A stretch of DNA of 64,000 bases from an alpha proteobacterium AAP38 (GTDB taxonomy: Bacteria; Pseudomonadota; Alphaproteobacteria; Azospirillales; Azospirillaceae). A program made the translations under genes and the position numbers. The DNA lies in assembly GCA_001296005.1 (NCBI GenBank), contig LJHR01000008.1, positions 124,001-188,000 of the forward strand, written 5' to 3'. Shown here piece by piece: positions 44,398 to 56,070 of the stretch (positions within the stretch are counted from its first letter, which is position 1; the number at the start of each line of letters is the position of its first letter). Below the pieces are notes generated by a model. The model was not told where the DNA came from. It searched no databases and saw only the letters and a program-made list of their open reading frames with translations.

Positions 44398-46626
44398 ATG
44401 CTGCGTGATCTGCCCATAACCCCGAAGCTGGGTCTTGCGTCCTTGCTGTTCCTGGTGCCTGTGGCATTCCTGCTCTGGGCGTTGGTCGCAAAACAAGGTG
44501 AGGCCATCGGCTTTGCCGAGAAGGAACAGCAAGGCACGCTTTACCTGCGTGGGCTGGCACAGGTGCAGATGACGCTTGCCAAGGCAGAGATCTCCGGCGG
44601 CACCGTGGATGGCAAGGCGCTGGCCGATCAGGTGAAGAAGCTGGACGGCCAGTATGGTGACGGGATGGAAGCCGCTACCCAGGTGAAGGACACCATAACG
44701 GCGCTTGGGGCCGGACAGGCAACGGGTCCGGGCCGCACGGCCCTGCGCGCCCTGATCACGCGGGTGGGTGACAAGTCGAACCTGATCCTGGACCCCGATC
44801 TGGACAGCTACTACGTCATGGATCTGGCGCTGATCAAGCTGCCGGACCTGCTGGATCAAACCAGCGCTATGTACAGCCTGACGCACAGGCTCTACGCCGA
44901 CGGCAGCGTCAGTGCGGAGGAGAAGGTTGATCTCTATGTCTCGCTGGGCGGGCTGAAGGCCGTGGCCGATGGGTCGGGCAATTCGGTGAAGGCTGCCATC
45001 GATGCCAGCGCCGACGGCAGCGTGGCCAAGGCCCTGAGCAAGCCGGATGCTGACCTGCAGGCCGCGTTCAAGACCCTGGTGACCCAGGCGGAGGCACAGG
45101 CCCTGGACCCCGCCGCAACTAACGCCGCCCTGGCCCGTATTGATGCGCTCTATGCCGCCGGCTCTGCCGACCTGTCGCGCTTGCTGGAGGCCCGCATCGG
45201 CAGGTTCCATCAGGAACAGATCATGACGCTGGCCATCACGGCCCTGCTGTTCGCCATTGCGGCGGGGGCGGTGCTGTTCGTGGTCCTGCGCTATGTCATC
45301 GCCCCCTTGGGCCACCTGACGCGGTCCATGGGGCAACTGGCCGATGGCGACCTGACAGTGCAGGTGGCCTTCGCCGAGCAGAAGGATGAGGTGGGGGCAC
45401 TGGCCCGCGCCATGGGCGTGTTCAAGGCCAATGCGCTCCGCAACCGCGAACTGGAGGAGGCGCAGCAGCGCGAGCAGGAGGCCCGCGCCCGGCGTCAGGC
45501 CTCGCTGGAGGAACTGGTGCGCGACTTCCAGATGGCGGTCAGCGGCCAGCTGCGCACCTTCGCCAGCGCCTCGACCGAGTTGGAGGCGACGGCCCGCAAC
45601 CTGTCGCATCAGGCGGACGAGACCACCAACCGCACAGGCATCGCGGGGCAGAGCGCCGACCGCGCCACCCAGAATGCCCAGACCGTGGCCGCCGCGACGG
45701 AGGAACTGGCCGCGTCCAGTGCCGAAATCGGCTCGCAGATCGAACGCACCTCCCTGACCACCAAGGAAGCCGTGGCCGAGGCCGACAAGGCGCGCGGCGT
45801 GGTGGATGAACTGGCCAACGTTGTGGATGGTGTCGGTGCCGTTGTCGATTTCATCCATGCCATCGCGGCCCAGACTAACCTTCTGGCGCTGAATGCCACT
45901 ATCGAGGCGGCACGCGCCGGAGAGGCCGGCAAGGGCTTCGCCGTGGTCGCGTCAGAGGTGAAGAACCTGGCCAGCCAGACGGCCAAGGCCACCGACGAGA
46001 TCCAGCAAAAGGTCAATGCCGTGAAGGGCGCCGCCGGCCACGCCGTCGGCATCATCTCCACCATCGCCCGCATCATCGGGGAGGTCGATGGCAATTCCGG
46101 CGCCATCGCGTCCGCCGTCACCGAACAGGGTGCCGCCACCGATGAGATTGCCCGCAACGTGACAGAGGCCGCCGACCGCACCCGCGAGGTGACGGAAAGC
46201 CTGGGCACCGTCCGCGAAAGTGCGGAATTCACCAAGGTCGCCTCCACCCAGCTTCTGGCCGCCGCCGGCGACCTGTCGCAACAGTCCGAGCGGCTGCGGG
46301 CCGATGTAGAGGAATTCCTCTGCGCCATGCAGAAGGCCGGCGAACGCCGCCAGTTCGAACGCCGCCCCTGCACCCTGCGCGGCGAGCTGACGGCCCACGG
46401 CCCGCGCGGCAAGGTCGAACGGTTCGAGGTGACCCTGGCCGATATCGGCCTGGGCGGCTGCGCGCTGACCGGCGCCTCGGTGCCGGCGGGGACAGAGGTT
46501 GAACTGCGCCTGTCCGGCCAGGCCCTGCCCGGCCGCGTGATTCAGCAGGAAGGTAACCGCCTGCGCCTGCAATTCCGCCTGAACGACCAGACCAGCGACA
46601 CGGTGGAACGGCTGCTGGCGGCGTGA
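44398..46626 (+). CDS. Chemoreceptor with C-terminal PilZ domain
   Basis: A 742-residue fusion. It has an N-terminal transmembrane helix ([20 protein letters not shown]), a large extracytoplasmic domain of about 240 residues (contains [24 protein letters not shown]), a second transmembrane helix ([21 protein letters not shown]), HAMP ([20 protein letters not shown]) and a signalling domain with [20 protein letters not shown]. From residue 648 a PilZ domain follows: RRQFERR (R651xxxR655) and DIGLGG at 682-687, close to the [D/N]xSxxG motif with Gly for Ser. Such a fusion would let c-di-GMP tune chemotaxis, as described for Azospirillum Tlp1. GGAGAG precedes the ATG at 44398. Confidence 0.93.
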   Translation: MLRDLPITPKLGLASLLFLVPVAFLLWALVAKQGEAIGFAEKEQQGTLYLRGLAQVQMTLAKAEISGGTVDGKALADQVKKLDGQYGDGMEAATQVKDTITALGAGQATGPGRTALRALITRVGDKSNLILDPDLDSYYVMDLALIKLPDLLDQTSAMYSLTHRLYADGSVSAEEKVDLYVSLGGLKAVADGSGNSVKAAIDASADGSVAKALSKPDADLQAAFKTLVTQAEAQALDPAATNAALARIDALYAAGSADLSRLLEARIGRFHQEQIMTLAITALLFAIAAGAVLFVVLRYVIAPLGHLTRSMGQLADGDLTVQVAFAEQKDEVGALARAMGVFKANALRNRELEEAQQREQEARARRQASLEELVRDFQMAVSGQLRTFASASTELEATARNLSHQADETTNRTGIAGQSADRATQNAQTVAAATEELAASSAEIGSQIERTSLTTKEAVAEADKARGVVDELANVVDGVGAVVDFIHAIAAQTNLLALNATIEAARAGEAGKGFAVVASEVKNLASQTAKATDEIQQKVNAVKGAAGHAVGIISTIARIIGEVDGNSGAIASAVTEQGAATDEIARNVTEAADRTREVTESLGTVRESAEFTKVASTQLLAAAGDLSQQSERLRADVEEFLCAMQKAGERRQFERRPCTLRGELTAHGPRGKVERFEVTLADIGLGGCALTGASVPAGTEVELRLSGQALPGRVIQQEGNRLRLQFRLNDQTSDTVERLLAA

Positions 46627-46649
46627 GGGAGTGACATCTTTAAAAACAA

Positions 46650-46680
46650 ATGGCGGCCCCAGTCATCCCGGAGCCGCCAT
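46650..46680 (-). terminator. Intrinsic terminator of katG
   Basis: An 8-bp stem (ATGGCGGC/GCCGCCAT) with a GC-rich imperfect loop; the minus-strand side runs into UUUGUUUUUAAA. It lies 24 bp after the katG stop and between two convergent genes. Confidence 0.75.
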
Positions 46681-46704
46681 CCTTCTAACCTAACCCGACC
46701 GCGC

Positions 46705-49229
<2,525 letters not shown>

Positions 49230-50135
49230 ATGACCAACCTGACATTGAAGCAGCTTCGCTATTTCGATGCACTGGCCCGGCTGGGCCATTTCGGGCGCGC
49301 GGCGGATGATTGCGCCATCTCGCAACCGGCCTTGTCGATGCAGATCAAGGAGCTGGAGGAAGGGCTGGGCGCACCACTGTTCGAACGCGGGCCGCGCCAG
49401 ATCTGGCTGACCGGGTTCGGGGAGGAATTTGCCGCCCGCGTGCGCGAGATCCTGCGCTCGGTGGATGAGCTGGGCGATCTGGCCCGCGCCGCGCGGAATC
49501 AACTGGCGGGGCGGCTGCGCATCGGGGTGATCCCCACAGTGGCCCCCTATCTGCTGCCATCCATCATCGGTGACCTGACCCGCATGAATGCCGACCTGGA
49601 CATTCATGTGCGCGAAACGGTGACGCCCAAGCTGCTGCATGAGTTGCTGGAAGGGCGGCTGGATACCGCCGTCGTGGCCCTGCCCGTATCGGAACCATCC
49701 CTGACCGAGGTGGCCTTGTTTGAGGAAAACTTCGTGCTGGTTCGCCCGGCGGCAGACGACGCCATGCCCGTGCCCAGCCCGGAGGCCCTGCGCGAAATGC
49801 GCCTGCTGCTGCTGGAGGAAGGGCACTGTTTCCGTGATCAGGCCCTGTCCTTCTGCAACATGAATACAGCATTGCCGCGCGAACTGCTGGACGGATCGTC
49901 CTTGTCGACCCTGGTACAGATGGTGGGGGCCGGCATCGGCGTCACCCTGATCCCGGAAATGGCGGTGGCCGTGGAGACCAAATCCGCCGCCGTTTCCATC
50001 GCCCGCTTCAAGGACCCGGAACCATCGCGCACCATCGGCATGGTCTGGCGCAAATCCAGCCCCCTGTCGAAGCAGCTCCTCGACATCGCCGACCTTGTGC
50101 GCCGGTCGGGGGAGGCACAGCGGGCGGGGCGGTAG
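49230..50135 (+). CDS. oxyR: Hydrogen peroxide-inducible activator OxyR
   Basis: A 301-residue LysR-type regulator. The winged helix is LKQLRYFDALARLGHFGRAADDCAISQPALSMQI. The effector domain contains the redox pair Cys200 (LLEEGHCFRDQAL) and Cys209 (SFCN), matching Cys199/Cys208 of E. coli OxyR. It senses peroxide by disulfide formation and activates katG. AAGGTG six bases upstream supports the ATG at 49230 over the GTG at 49224. It is divergent from katG. Confidence 0.95.
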   Translation: MTNLTLKQLRYFDALARLGHFGRAADDCAISQPALSMQIKELEEGLGAPLFERGPRQIWLTGFGEEFAARVREILRSVDELGDLARAARNQLAGRLRIGVIPTVAPYLLPSIIGDLTRMNADLDIHVRETVTPKLLHELLEGRLDTAVVALPVSEPSLTEVALFEENFVLVRPAADDAMPVPSPEALREMRLLLLEEGHCFRDQALSFCNMNTALPRELLDGSSLSTLVQMVGAGIGVTLIPEMAVAVETKSAAVSIARFKDPEPSRTIGMVWRKSSPLSKQLLDIADLVRRSGEAQRAGR

Positions 50136-50217
50136 ATCGGCCTCCGGTTAACCGGAGGCCGATCCGGCGGCGACTGCCGCGCAAGCCAAGCTGCGGATGC
50201 GGCGCCGGCGATTGAGG
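50136..50217 (+). repeat. Structured intergenic repeat, copy 2
   Basis: The element starts directly after the oxyR stop codon with a 28-nt perfect palindrome (50136-50163, 14-bp arms). GC-rich stems follow, then a core at 50182-50217 that resembles the 7213-7250 core (shared GCCAAGCTGC, GGATG, CCGGCG, TTGAGG in the same order). It sits between the convergent oxyR and ohrR stops and could also act as their terminator. Confidence 0.7.
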
Positions 50218-50227
50218 AACCGGGTAG

Positions 50228-50671
50228 TTACCCCGCAAACCGGTTCAGGTTGGCCCGCAACGCCTGGATATTGGCGCGCAGTTCCGTCAGTTCTTCCACG
50301 CTCATCCCCACGGCTTCCATCAGGTGATCGAAGAAATCGATGGTCTGGTCCTTCTGGCCCCGGCCCGTATCGGTCAGGCGGATCAGGACCTGGCGTTCAT
50401 CGGCGGGGTTGCGTTCGCGCCGGACATGGCCCGCCGCCTCCAACCGCTTCAGCAGCGGGGTCAGGGTGCTGCTTTCCAGGAAAAGCTGTTCGCCGATCTG
50501 GCCCACCGTCTGCCCATCCTTCTCCCACAACAGCACCATGACCAGATATTGCGGGTAGGTCAGGCCCAGCCGGTCCAGCAGCGGCTTATAAACGCGCGTG
50601 AAGGCGTGGCTGGCGGAATAGAGCGAGAAGCAGATGAAATCGCCCAGTTTCAGGGCGGGAGCGTCGGACAT
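50228..50671 (-). CDS. ohrR: MarR-family organic-peroxide regulator, OhrR-like
   Basis: A 147-residue MarR-type repressor with the OhrR signature: LGDFICFSLYSASHAFTRVYKPLL, where Cys14 is the peroxide-sensing Cys (Cys22 in Xanthomonas), LTYPQYLVMVLLWE, and the wing ADERQVLIRLT. There is no other cysteine, so it would be a one-Cys sensor. The usual target gene ohr is not adjacent; instead it is divergent from an exported esterase, with two identical operator-like sites between them. The ATG at 50671 fits the family. Confidence 0.88.
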   Translation of the reverse strand: MSDAPALKLGDFICFSLYSASHAFTRVYKPLLDRLGLTYPQYLVMVLLWEKDGQTVGQIGEQLFLESSTLTPLLKRLEAAGHVRRERNPADERQVLIRLTDTGRGQKDQTIDFFDHLMEAVGMSVEELTELRANIQALRANLNRFAG

Positions 50672-50730
50672 GGCTGCACCTGTGGGGCATTCGAGTGGGG
50701 GTTTGGAGCGCTGATGACCTGTCATATTGC

Positions 50731-50742
50731 ATCGTACACGAT
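50731..50742. promoter_or_regulatory. Candidate OhrR operator 1
   Basis: ATCGTACACGAT, with 5-bp arms ATCGT/ACGAT around a 2-bp centre, 60 bp upstream of the ohrR ATG. An identical 12-mer lies 58 bp away at 50789. MarR proteins bind such short inverted repeats, and autorepression is likely. Confidence 0.7.
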
Positions 50743-50788
50743 ATGATCGCAGGCGCTTTTGCTGCATGGCCGCTATCCGTTTAATTAT

Positions 50789-50800
50789 ATCGTACACGAT
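50789..50800. promoter_or_regulatory. Candidate OhrR operator 2
   Basis: The second identical copy of ATCGTACACGAT, flanked by AT-rich sequence (TTTAATTAT before, TAAATCGTG after, with one more ATCGT half-site at 50804). It is 82 bp upstream of the esterase ATG and is expected to control that promoter. Confidence 0.7.
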
Positions 50801-50881
50801 TAAATCGTGCGCTATCTCTTCGTCCATCGAATGACGGGCACCGAACCGGCGCCCCCTTAACCGGACAGACAGGAGATCACC

Positions 50882-51904
50882 ATGAACAGCCTGCGTAACA
50901 CCGTCGCCGCCCTGGCCCTTTCCGTTGCCGCCCTGGCCGGCCCGGCCCTGGCCGATGCCCCCGTGCTGGAGGCCGGGACGAAGGCCTTTGTCGATGCCGT
51001 GGTGGCATCGGGGGGCAAGCCAATCTACACATTGTCCTACAGCGACGCCCGCGCCGTGCTGGCCGGCGCCCAGGCCCAGACGCTGAAATCATCCCCGACC
51101 AGCGTGCAGGATACCAGCTTCCCCGTCGGCCCCACGGGCAAGGTGTCGGTGCGCATCGTGAAGCCGGAAGGTGCCAAGGGCCTGCTGCCCGTGATCATGT
51201 ATTATCATGGCGGCGGCTGGGTGATGGGCGACCGCAACACCCATGACCATCTGATCCGCGAACTGTCCGCCGCATCCGGTGCCGCCGTGGTCTTCGTCGA
51301 TTATGACCGGGCGCCCGAAGCCGTCTATCCGGCCCAGAATGAACAGGGCTATGCCGCCCTGCAGTTCGTGGCCAAAAACGGCGCACAGTACGGGCTGGAT
51401 GGCAGCCGCATCGCGGTCGCCGGTGACAGTGCGGGCGGCAACATGGCCGCTTCCATCACCTTGATGACGAAGGCCCGGCAGGGTGCGGCCATCCGGCACC
51501 AGTTGCTGTTCTACCCCGTCACCGATGATGTGTCGGCCAACAGCTCCTATCAGGCCTTCGGCAATGGCCCCTGGTTGACGGAGAAGGCCATGCATTACTT
51601 CTTGGATGCCACCTTCCCCGCTGACAAGCGCGGCGAGGTGACGGCCTTCCCCCTGAAAGCCAGCCTGGAACAGTTGAAGGACCTGCCCACGGCCACCATC
51701 ATCGTGGCGGAAAACGACCTGCTGCGGGATGAGGGCGAGGCCTATGCGAAGAAGCTGATCCAGGCCGGTGTGACGGTCACCTCCACGCGCTATAACGGCA
51801 CCATCCATGATTTCGTGATGCTGAACGGCCTGGCCGGGACGCCAGCCGCCAAGGCCGCCATCGCCCAGGGTGCCGAGGCGCTGAAGACCGCCTTCGCAAA
51901 GTAA
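50882..51904 (+). CDS. Exported alpha/beta hydrolase (hormone-sensitive lipase family esterase)
   Basis: A 340-residue family IV esterase with a signal peptide (MNSLRNTVAALALSVAALAGPALA, cleavage before DAPV). The oxyanion motif is YYHGGGWVMG, the nucleophile elbow GDSAGGN, the acid in AENDLLRDEG and the His in GTIHDF. It is likely a periplasmic carboxylesterase for short acyl esters. CAGGAGATCACC precedes the ATG. Its position opposite ohrR across paired operators suggests induction by organic peroxides or by the OhrR ligand. Confidence 0.9.
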   Translation: MNSLRNTVAALALSVAALAGPALADAPVLEAGTKAFVDAVVASGGKPIYTLSYSDARAVLAGAQAQTLKSSPTSVQDTSFPVGPTGKVSVRIVKPEGAKGLLPVIMYYHGGGWVMGDRNTHDHLIRELSAASGAAVVFVDYDRAPEAVYPAQNEQGYAALQFVAKNGAQYGLDGSRIAVAGDSAGGNMAASITLMTKARQGAAIRHQLLFYPVTDDVSANSSYQAFGNGPWLTEKAMHYFLDATFPADKRGEVTAFPLKASLEQLKDLPTATIIVAENDLLRDEGEAYAKKLIQAGVTVTSTRYNGTIHDFVMLNGLAGTPAAKAAIAQGAEALKTAFAK

Positions 51905-51951
51905 CTGTCACAGCGGGGGGAGAGGGTGGGGGAAGTGCCCTCCCCCTCCCC

Positions 51952-53427
51952 TCACCCTTCCCCCTCTGGCAACGGCAGGCGCGGCACCTGATCCAGCTGC
52001 AACAGCTCGGGCAGGTCGCCGCCCGCCGTGGCTTTCAATTCCTTGAAACGCCTCGCCGTGACCATGACGCGGGTTTCCAGCGACGCAACGGCGGCATTGT
52101 AGCTGTTGACGGCCCCGCCCAGCCCCTTACCCACCTTGGCCATATGGTCGGCCATGGTCGACAACCGTTCGTGCAGTTCGCGGCCTAACTGGCTGATGGC
52201 CTGGGCGTTGCGGGCCAGTGCCTCCTGCCGCCAGCCATAGGACACGGCCCGCAACAGCGCGATCAGGGTGGTGGGCGTGGCGGGGATCACCGATTGGTCG
52301 ATTCCCGCTTCGATCAGGGCGGGGTCCTGTTCCAGGGCGGCGGAGAAGAAACTCTCCCCCGGCAGGAACAGCACCACAAATTCCGGGGCCGGATCGAACT
52401 GCGCCCAATAGCGTTTCTCGCCCAGCGCCTTCATATGGTCGCGGATATGGCGGGCATGGCGGGACAGATGCGCTGACCGCGCCTCATCGTCCCCCGCATG
52501 GGTCGCGTCCAGAAATGCCTCCAGCGGCGCCTTGGCATCCACCACGATGCTTTTGCCCCCCGGCAACCGCACGATCAGGTCGGGGCGCAGGCGGTTACCG
52601 TCGGCATTATTGACGCTGGCCTGTTCGTGGAAATCGCAATGGTCCAGCATCCCGGCCATTTCGACCACGCGCTTCAACTGGATCTCGCCCCAGCGGCCGC
52701 GCGTGGCTGGGCTGCGCAGTGCCTTGACCAGATTGCCGGTTTCGGCCCGCAACTGCCCCTGACTTTCCATCAGATGCGCCACCTGGGTCTTCAGTTCCGT
52801 ATAGGCCCCGATGCGGGCCTGTTCGATGCCATGAACCGCTTCCCCGAACTTGGACAGATGCTCGCGGATGGGGGTGACCAGGGCGTCGATGGCGGCGCTG
52901 CGCTTTTCCAGATCGCCCTTCGCCACCTCCCCGAACCGGTCAAACTGCGCCTGGGCCAGGGTCAGGAATTCGCGGTTATTGGCCGACAGCGCGTCCGCCG
53001 ACAGGGCCTTGAACGCATCGGCCAACCGCACCTGCGCCTGATCCAGCAGGGCCAGCTTGTCGGCATGGGTGCGGCGTTCATGGTCCAGGGCGGTGCGCGC
53101 TTCCGCCAGGGCGGTCTGCAAGTCCGCCTGCTCATCGCGGGCCACGGCCAGGGCTTCTTCCAGCCGGGGCAGGCGCGCCGCTTCTGCCTCCGCCCCTGCC
53201 CGCCCCGCCGATTCGGCATTCAATTGCCGACGCAGATCGGCCAGCAGCCCATCGCGCTGCGCCAGCTCGACCCGCAATTCCCCAATATGGTGACGGTCCC
53301 GCTCCCGGTCAGCCAGCAGGGCCGCGCGTTCGGCGCGCAAGGTCGCTGTCCCCTGACGCAGCCAGAGAAACGCGATCACCGCACCCGCCAGGGCACCGGC
53401 CAGCAGCGAAATCAGGTCAAGCGGCAC
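51952..53427 (-). CDS. rmuC: DNA recombination protein RmuC
   Basis: A 491-residue protein. It has an N-terminal transmembrane anchor (LISLLAGALAGAVIAFLWL), a long coiled coil (about residues 25-170) and the RmuC domain: LRSPATRGRWGEIQLKRVVEMAGM, RPDLIVRLPGGKSIVVDAKAPLEAFLDA and YWAQFDPAPEFVVLFLPGESF. The core has a restriction-endonuclease-like fold and RmuC limits inversions at short inverted repeats. It starts at GTG 53427. It is encoded 80 bp downstream of trpB, where trpA would normally be. Confidence 0.93.
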   Translation of the reverse strand: MPLDLISLLAGALAGAVIAFLWLRQGTATLRAERAALLADRERDRHHIGELRVELAQRDGLLADLRRQLNAESAGRAGAEAEAARLPRLEEALAVARDEQADLQTALAEARTALDHERRTHADKLALLDQAQVRLADAFKALSADALSANNREFLTLAQAQFDRFGEVAKGDLEKRSAAIDALVTPIREHLSKFGEAVHGIEQARIGAYTELKTQVAHLMESQGQLRAETGNLVKALRSPATRGRWGEIQLKRVVEMAGMLDHCDFHEQASVNNADGNRLRPDLIVRLPGGKSIVVDAKAPLEAFLDATHAGDDEARSAHLSRHARHIRDHMKALGEKRYWAQFDPAPEFVVLFLPGESFFSAALEQDPALIEAGIDQSVIPATPTTLIALLRAVSYGWRQEALARNAQAISQLGRELHERLSTMADHMAKVGKGLGGAVNSYNAAVASLETRVMVTARRFKELKATAGGDLPELLQLDQVPRLPLPEGEG

Positions 53428-53507
53428 GGGCAGCGGCCTCCGTCACAAAGTGGGGGACGGAGCATACCGCACGCGCGGAATGAGAACAAGTCGGGAACAA
53501 TCACCCC

Positions 53508-54725
53508 TTACAGCGCGACGCCCAACTCCTTGCCGACCGTAAAGATATCCTTGTCACCACGGCCGCAGAGATTCATGACCAGCAGCGTGTCCTTGGACAG
53601 GGTCGGCGCGATGCGCTGTACGGCGGCCAGGGCGTGGCTGGGTTCCAGGGCGGGCAGGATGCCCTCGGTCCGGGCCAGCAGCTGGAACGCGTCCAGCGCC
53701 TCGCGGTCGGTGGCGCTGACATAATCGACGCGCCCCACCTCATGCAGCCAGGAATGTTCCGGGCCGATGCCGGGATAATCCAGACCGGCAGAGATGGAAT
53801 GGCCTTCCAGGATCTGGCCGTCATCATCCTGCAAAAGATAAGTGCGGTTACCGTGCAGCACGCCGGGGCGACCGCCCTTCAGGCTGGCGGCATGGCCGTT
53901 GGGCACGTCCAAGCCGTGGCCGCCAGCTTCCACAGCCACCATACGCACCGTCGGTTCGTCCAGGAAATCATGGAACAGGCCGATGGCGTTGGACCCGCCG
54001 CCGATGCAGGCAACCAGCATGTCGGGGAGGCGGCCTTCGGCCTCCAGCATCTGTTCGCGGGTTTCGCGCCCGATGATGGACTGGAAATCGCGGACCATAG
54101 CCGGATAGGGGTGCGGGCCGGCGGCGGTGCCGATGATGTAGAAGGTGTCTTCCACATTCGTCACCCAGTCGCGCAGCGCGTCATTCATCGCGTCTTTCAG
54201 GGTGCCGGCCCCGCTGGTCACGGGGCGCACTTCGGCCCCCAGCAGCTTCATGCGGAACACGTTGGGCGCCTGGCGTGCAATGTCGGTGGCGCCCATATAG
54301 ACGACACAGGGCAGGCCCATCAGGGCACAGACGGTGGCCGTGGCCACGCCATGCTGGCCCGCACCGGTTTCGGCGATGATGCGCTTCTTGCCCATGCGCT
54401 TGGCCAGCAGGATCTGGCCCATGCAATTGTTGATCTTGTGCGCGCCGGTATGGTTCAGCTCGTCACGCTTGAAATAGATCTTGGCTCCGCCCAGCTCCTC
54501 GGTCAGGCGCTTGGCGAAGTAAAGCGGGCTGGGGCGGCCCACATAATGCTTCAACTGATGGGCCAGTTCGGCGTGGAATTCCGGGTCGGCCTTGGCCTCC
54601 TCATAGGCCTTTTCCACTTCCAGGATCAGCGGCATCAGCGTTTCGGCGACGAAACGTCCCCCGAAAATGCCGAAATGGCCATGTTCGTCGGGACCGTTAC
54701 GATAGCTGTTCAGGGGCTTGTTCAT
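53508..54725 (-). CDS. trpB: Tryptophan synthase beta chain
   Basis: A 405-residue PLP enzyme joining indole and serine. It begins [27 protein letters not shown]. The PLP lysine is Lys97 in HTGAHKINN, the ammonium/indole loop follows, the phosphate-binding GGGSNAIG is in place, and EPSHALAA and the C-terminal CGRGDKDI are intact. All key residues are present, so it should be active. trpF (upstream) and trpA (downstream) are both missing at this site; its partner subunit must be encoded elsewhere. Confidence 0.97.
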   Translation of the reverse strand: MNKPLNSYRNGPDEHGHFGIFGGRFVAETLMPLILEVEKAYEEAKADPEFHAELAHQLKHYVGRPSPLYFAKRLTEELGGAKIYFKRDELNHTGAHKINNCMGQILLAKRMGKKRIIAETGAGQHGVATATVCALMGLPCVVYMGATDIARQAPNVFRMKLLGAEVRPVTSGAGTLKDAMNDALRDWVTNVEDTFYIIGTAAGPHPYPAMVRDFQSIIGRETREQMLEAEGRLPDMLVACIGGGSNAIGLFHDFLDEPTVRMVAVEAGGHGLDVPNGHAASLKGGRPGVLHGNRTYLLQDDDGQILEGHSISAGLDYPGIGPEHSWLHEVGRVDYVSATDREALDAFQLLARTEGILPALEPSHALAAVQRIAPTLSKDTLLVMNLCGRGDKDIFTVGKELGVAL

Positions 54726-54843
54726 GACGCTGCCTGGATGACGAAAAGGTGTCGGGGGAAACTAGACCGCCCCGCCGGCTTTTCCAAGCCCGTGAGGCGG
54801 CACGCCACGTCATGGCGTGGCCGCGAATTCGCAGGCAATAAAG

Positions 54844-55977
54844 TTACGCCGTCAGCAGCGGACCAGAGGTGACCAGCAACTGCCGCCCCGCAATGCAGAG
54901 CAGGATGTCATTGGGCCCGGCATAGCGGCACTGGGTCCGCGACCAAACCAGCCCGTCGGAGGTGGCGTGGCAGGGATGGCGTTCACCACTGGCCGGGTCC
55001 AGGATGGTGGCGACATGATCGCCGGCCTGCACCTGGTCACCCAGGCTGACATGGTAAAGGGTGACACCACCAACCGGCGCACGGACCCGGTCCACCCCGG
55101 CCAGCGGCGTGGCAAGGTCAGAGAGATCGGGCATGGCGGGGGCCGGGACGTCGATGATCCCGCGCCAGCAGAGATGGTCGATCAGGGCGGCAGCATCGGC
55201 GGCGGCCAGCCCGTCATCCACATCCGCCTCGCCCCGCAATTCCACGGTCACGGCGGAACAGCCCACGGGGATGGGCGTGTCCGGCCCGCCATGGCGGGCG
55301 CGCAGCCGGTCCCAGGGGGTGGAACAGACCTCGTCAAACGGCTCCCCACCCGACCGGTCGGCCAGAAACACGGCCCTGGCATGCAGCCGCGCCGCCAGAT
55401 CGGCCACACCCAGGGGCCAGCAGGCAGGCGTGGTGTAGAGATGCATCACCGCCTCGCTGTCGCAATGCAGGTCGAGCACGTAATCGGCATCGACGGCATG
55501 GGACAGCAGCAGCTTGCGCAGGGCGTCCGCCTCCGTCCGGGGCTGCAACGCGGCGGCGGCCCTGGCCAGTGCCCGCTGAAGCACATGGCGGTTTGTATCG
55601 GCATCGGGGCCCAGATCGCCGGGCAGCACCGCGTCGGCGACCGTATCGCCCAGATCGGCGAAGGCGCGGTTGAAATTCACCCCGCTGGCCAGATCAAAGC
55701 GACCGACATGGCCGCCCAGCAGCACCTGATCCAATCCAATGGGATTGGCCATGGGCACCAGCACCACCCGCCCCTTGATCCTGCCTTCCCCATCCAGACG
55801 GATCAGATGATCCAGCAGATGGCGGGCCACGACCATTCCCGGCAATTCGCCGGCATGCAGACCGGCCTGGATATAGGCCTTGGGGCCGCTGCCGGACCCG
55901 AACCGGTGGATGGTCAGGCGCCGCGCGGTGCCGGGGCGGCCATGGGGCAGGGTGATGATGTCGGTCTGGTGTGTCAT
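54844..55977 (-). CDS. Succinylglutamate desuccinylase/aspartoacylase-family deacylase
   Basis: A 377-residue M14-type zinc hydrolase. Zinc ligands lie in QAGLHAGELPG (His, Glu) and DLHCD (His). The substrate-binding arginine is probably in NFNRAF, and EADVDD and the general-base Glu region (TVELRGEAD) follow. A C-terminal barrel-like domain (VRAPVGGVTLYHVSLGDQVQAGD) is a biotinyl-like addition seen in this subgroup. The substrate is an N-acyl amino acid or ectoine-like compound, not deducible further. The ATG at 55977 is chosen; a longer reading to 56028 or 56049 would overlap the divergent Wzy-like gene. Confidence 0.85.
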   Translation of the reverse strand: MTHQTDIITLPHGRPGTARRLTIHRFGSGSGPKAYIQAGLHAGELPGMVVARHLLDHLIRLDGEGRIKGRVVLVPMANPIGLDQVLLGGHVGRFDLASGVNFNRAFADLGDTVADAVLPGDLGPDADTNRHVLQRALARAAAALQPRTEADALRKLLLSHAVDADYVLDLHCDSEAVMHLYTTPACWPLGVADLAARLHARAVFLADRSGGEPFDEVCSTPWDRLRARHGGPDTPIPVGCSAVTVELRGEADVDDGLAAADAAALIDHLCWRGIIDVPAPAMPDLSDLATPLAGVDRVRAPVGGVTLYHVSLGDQVQAGDHVATILDPASGERHPCHATSDGLVWSRTQCRYAGPNDILLCIAGRQLLVTSGPLLTA

Positions 55978-56070
55978 GGGCGTGATTTTTGATCCCGCCA
56001 GCCCCCCCTTGTCCAGCGCCATTGCCATGTCATGATAGGTTTGGTGCAAAACCGGATGCAGGGTCGCGTG

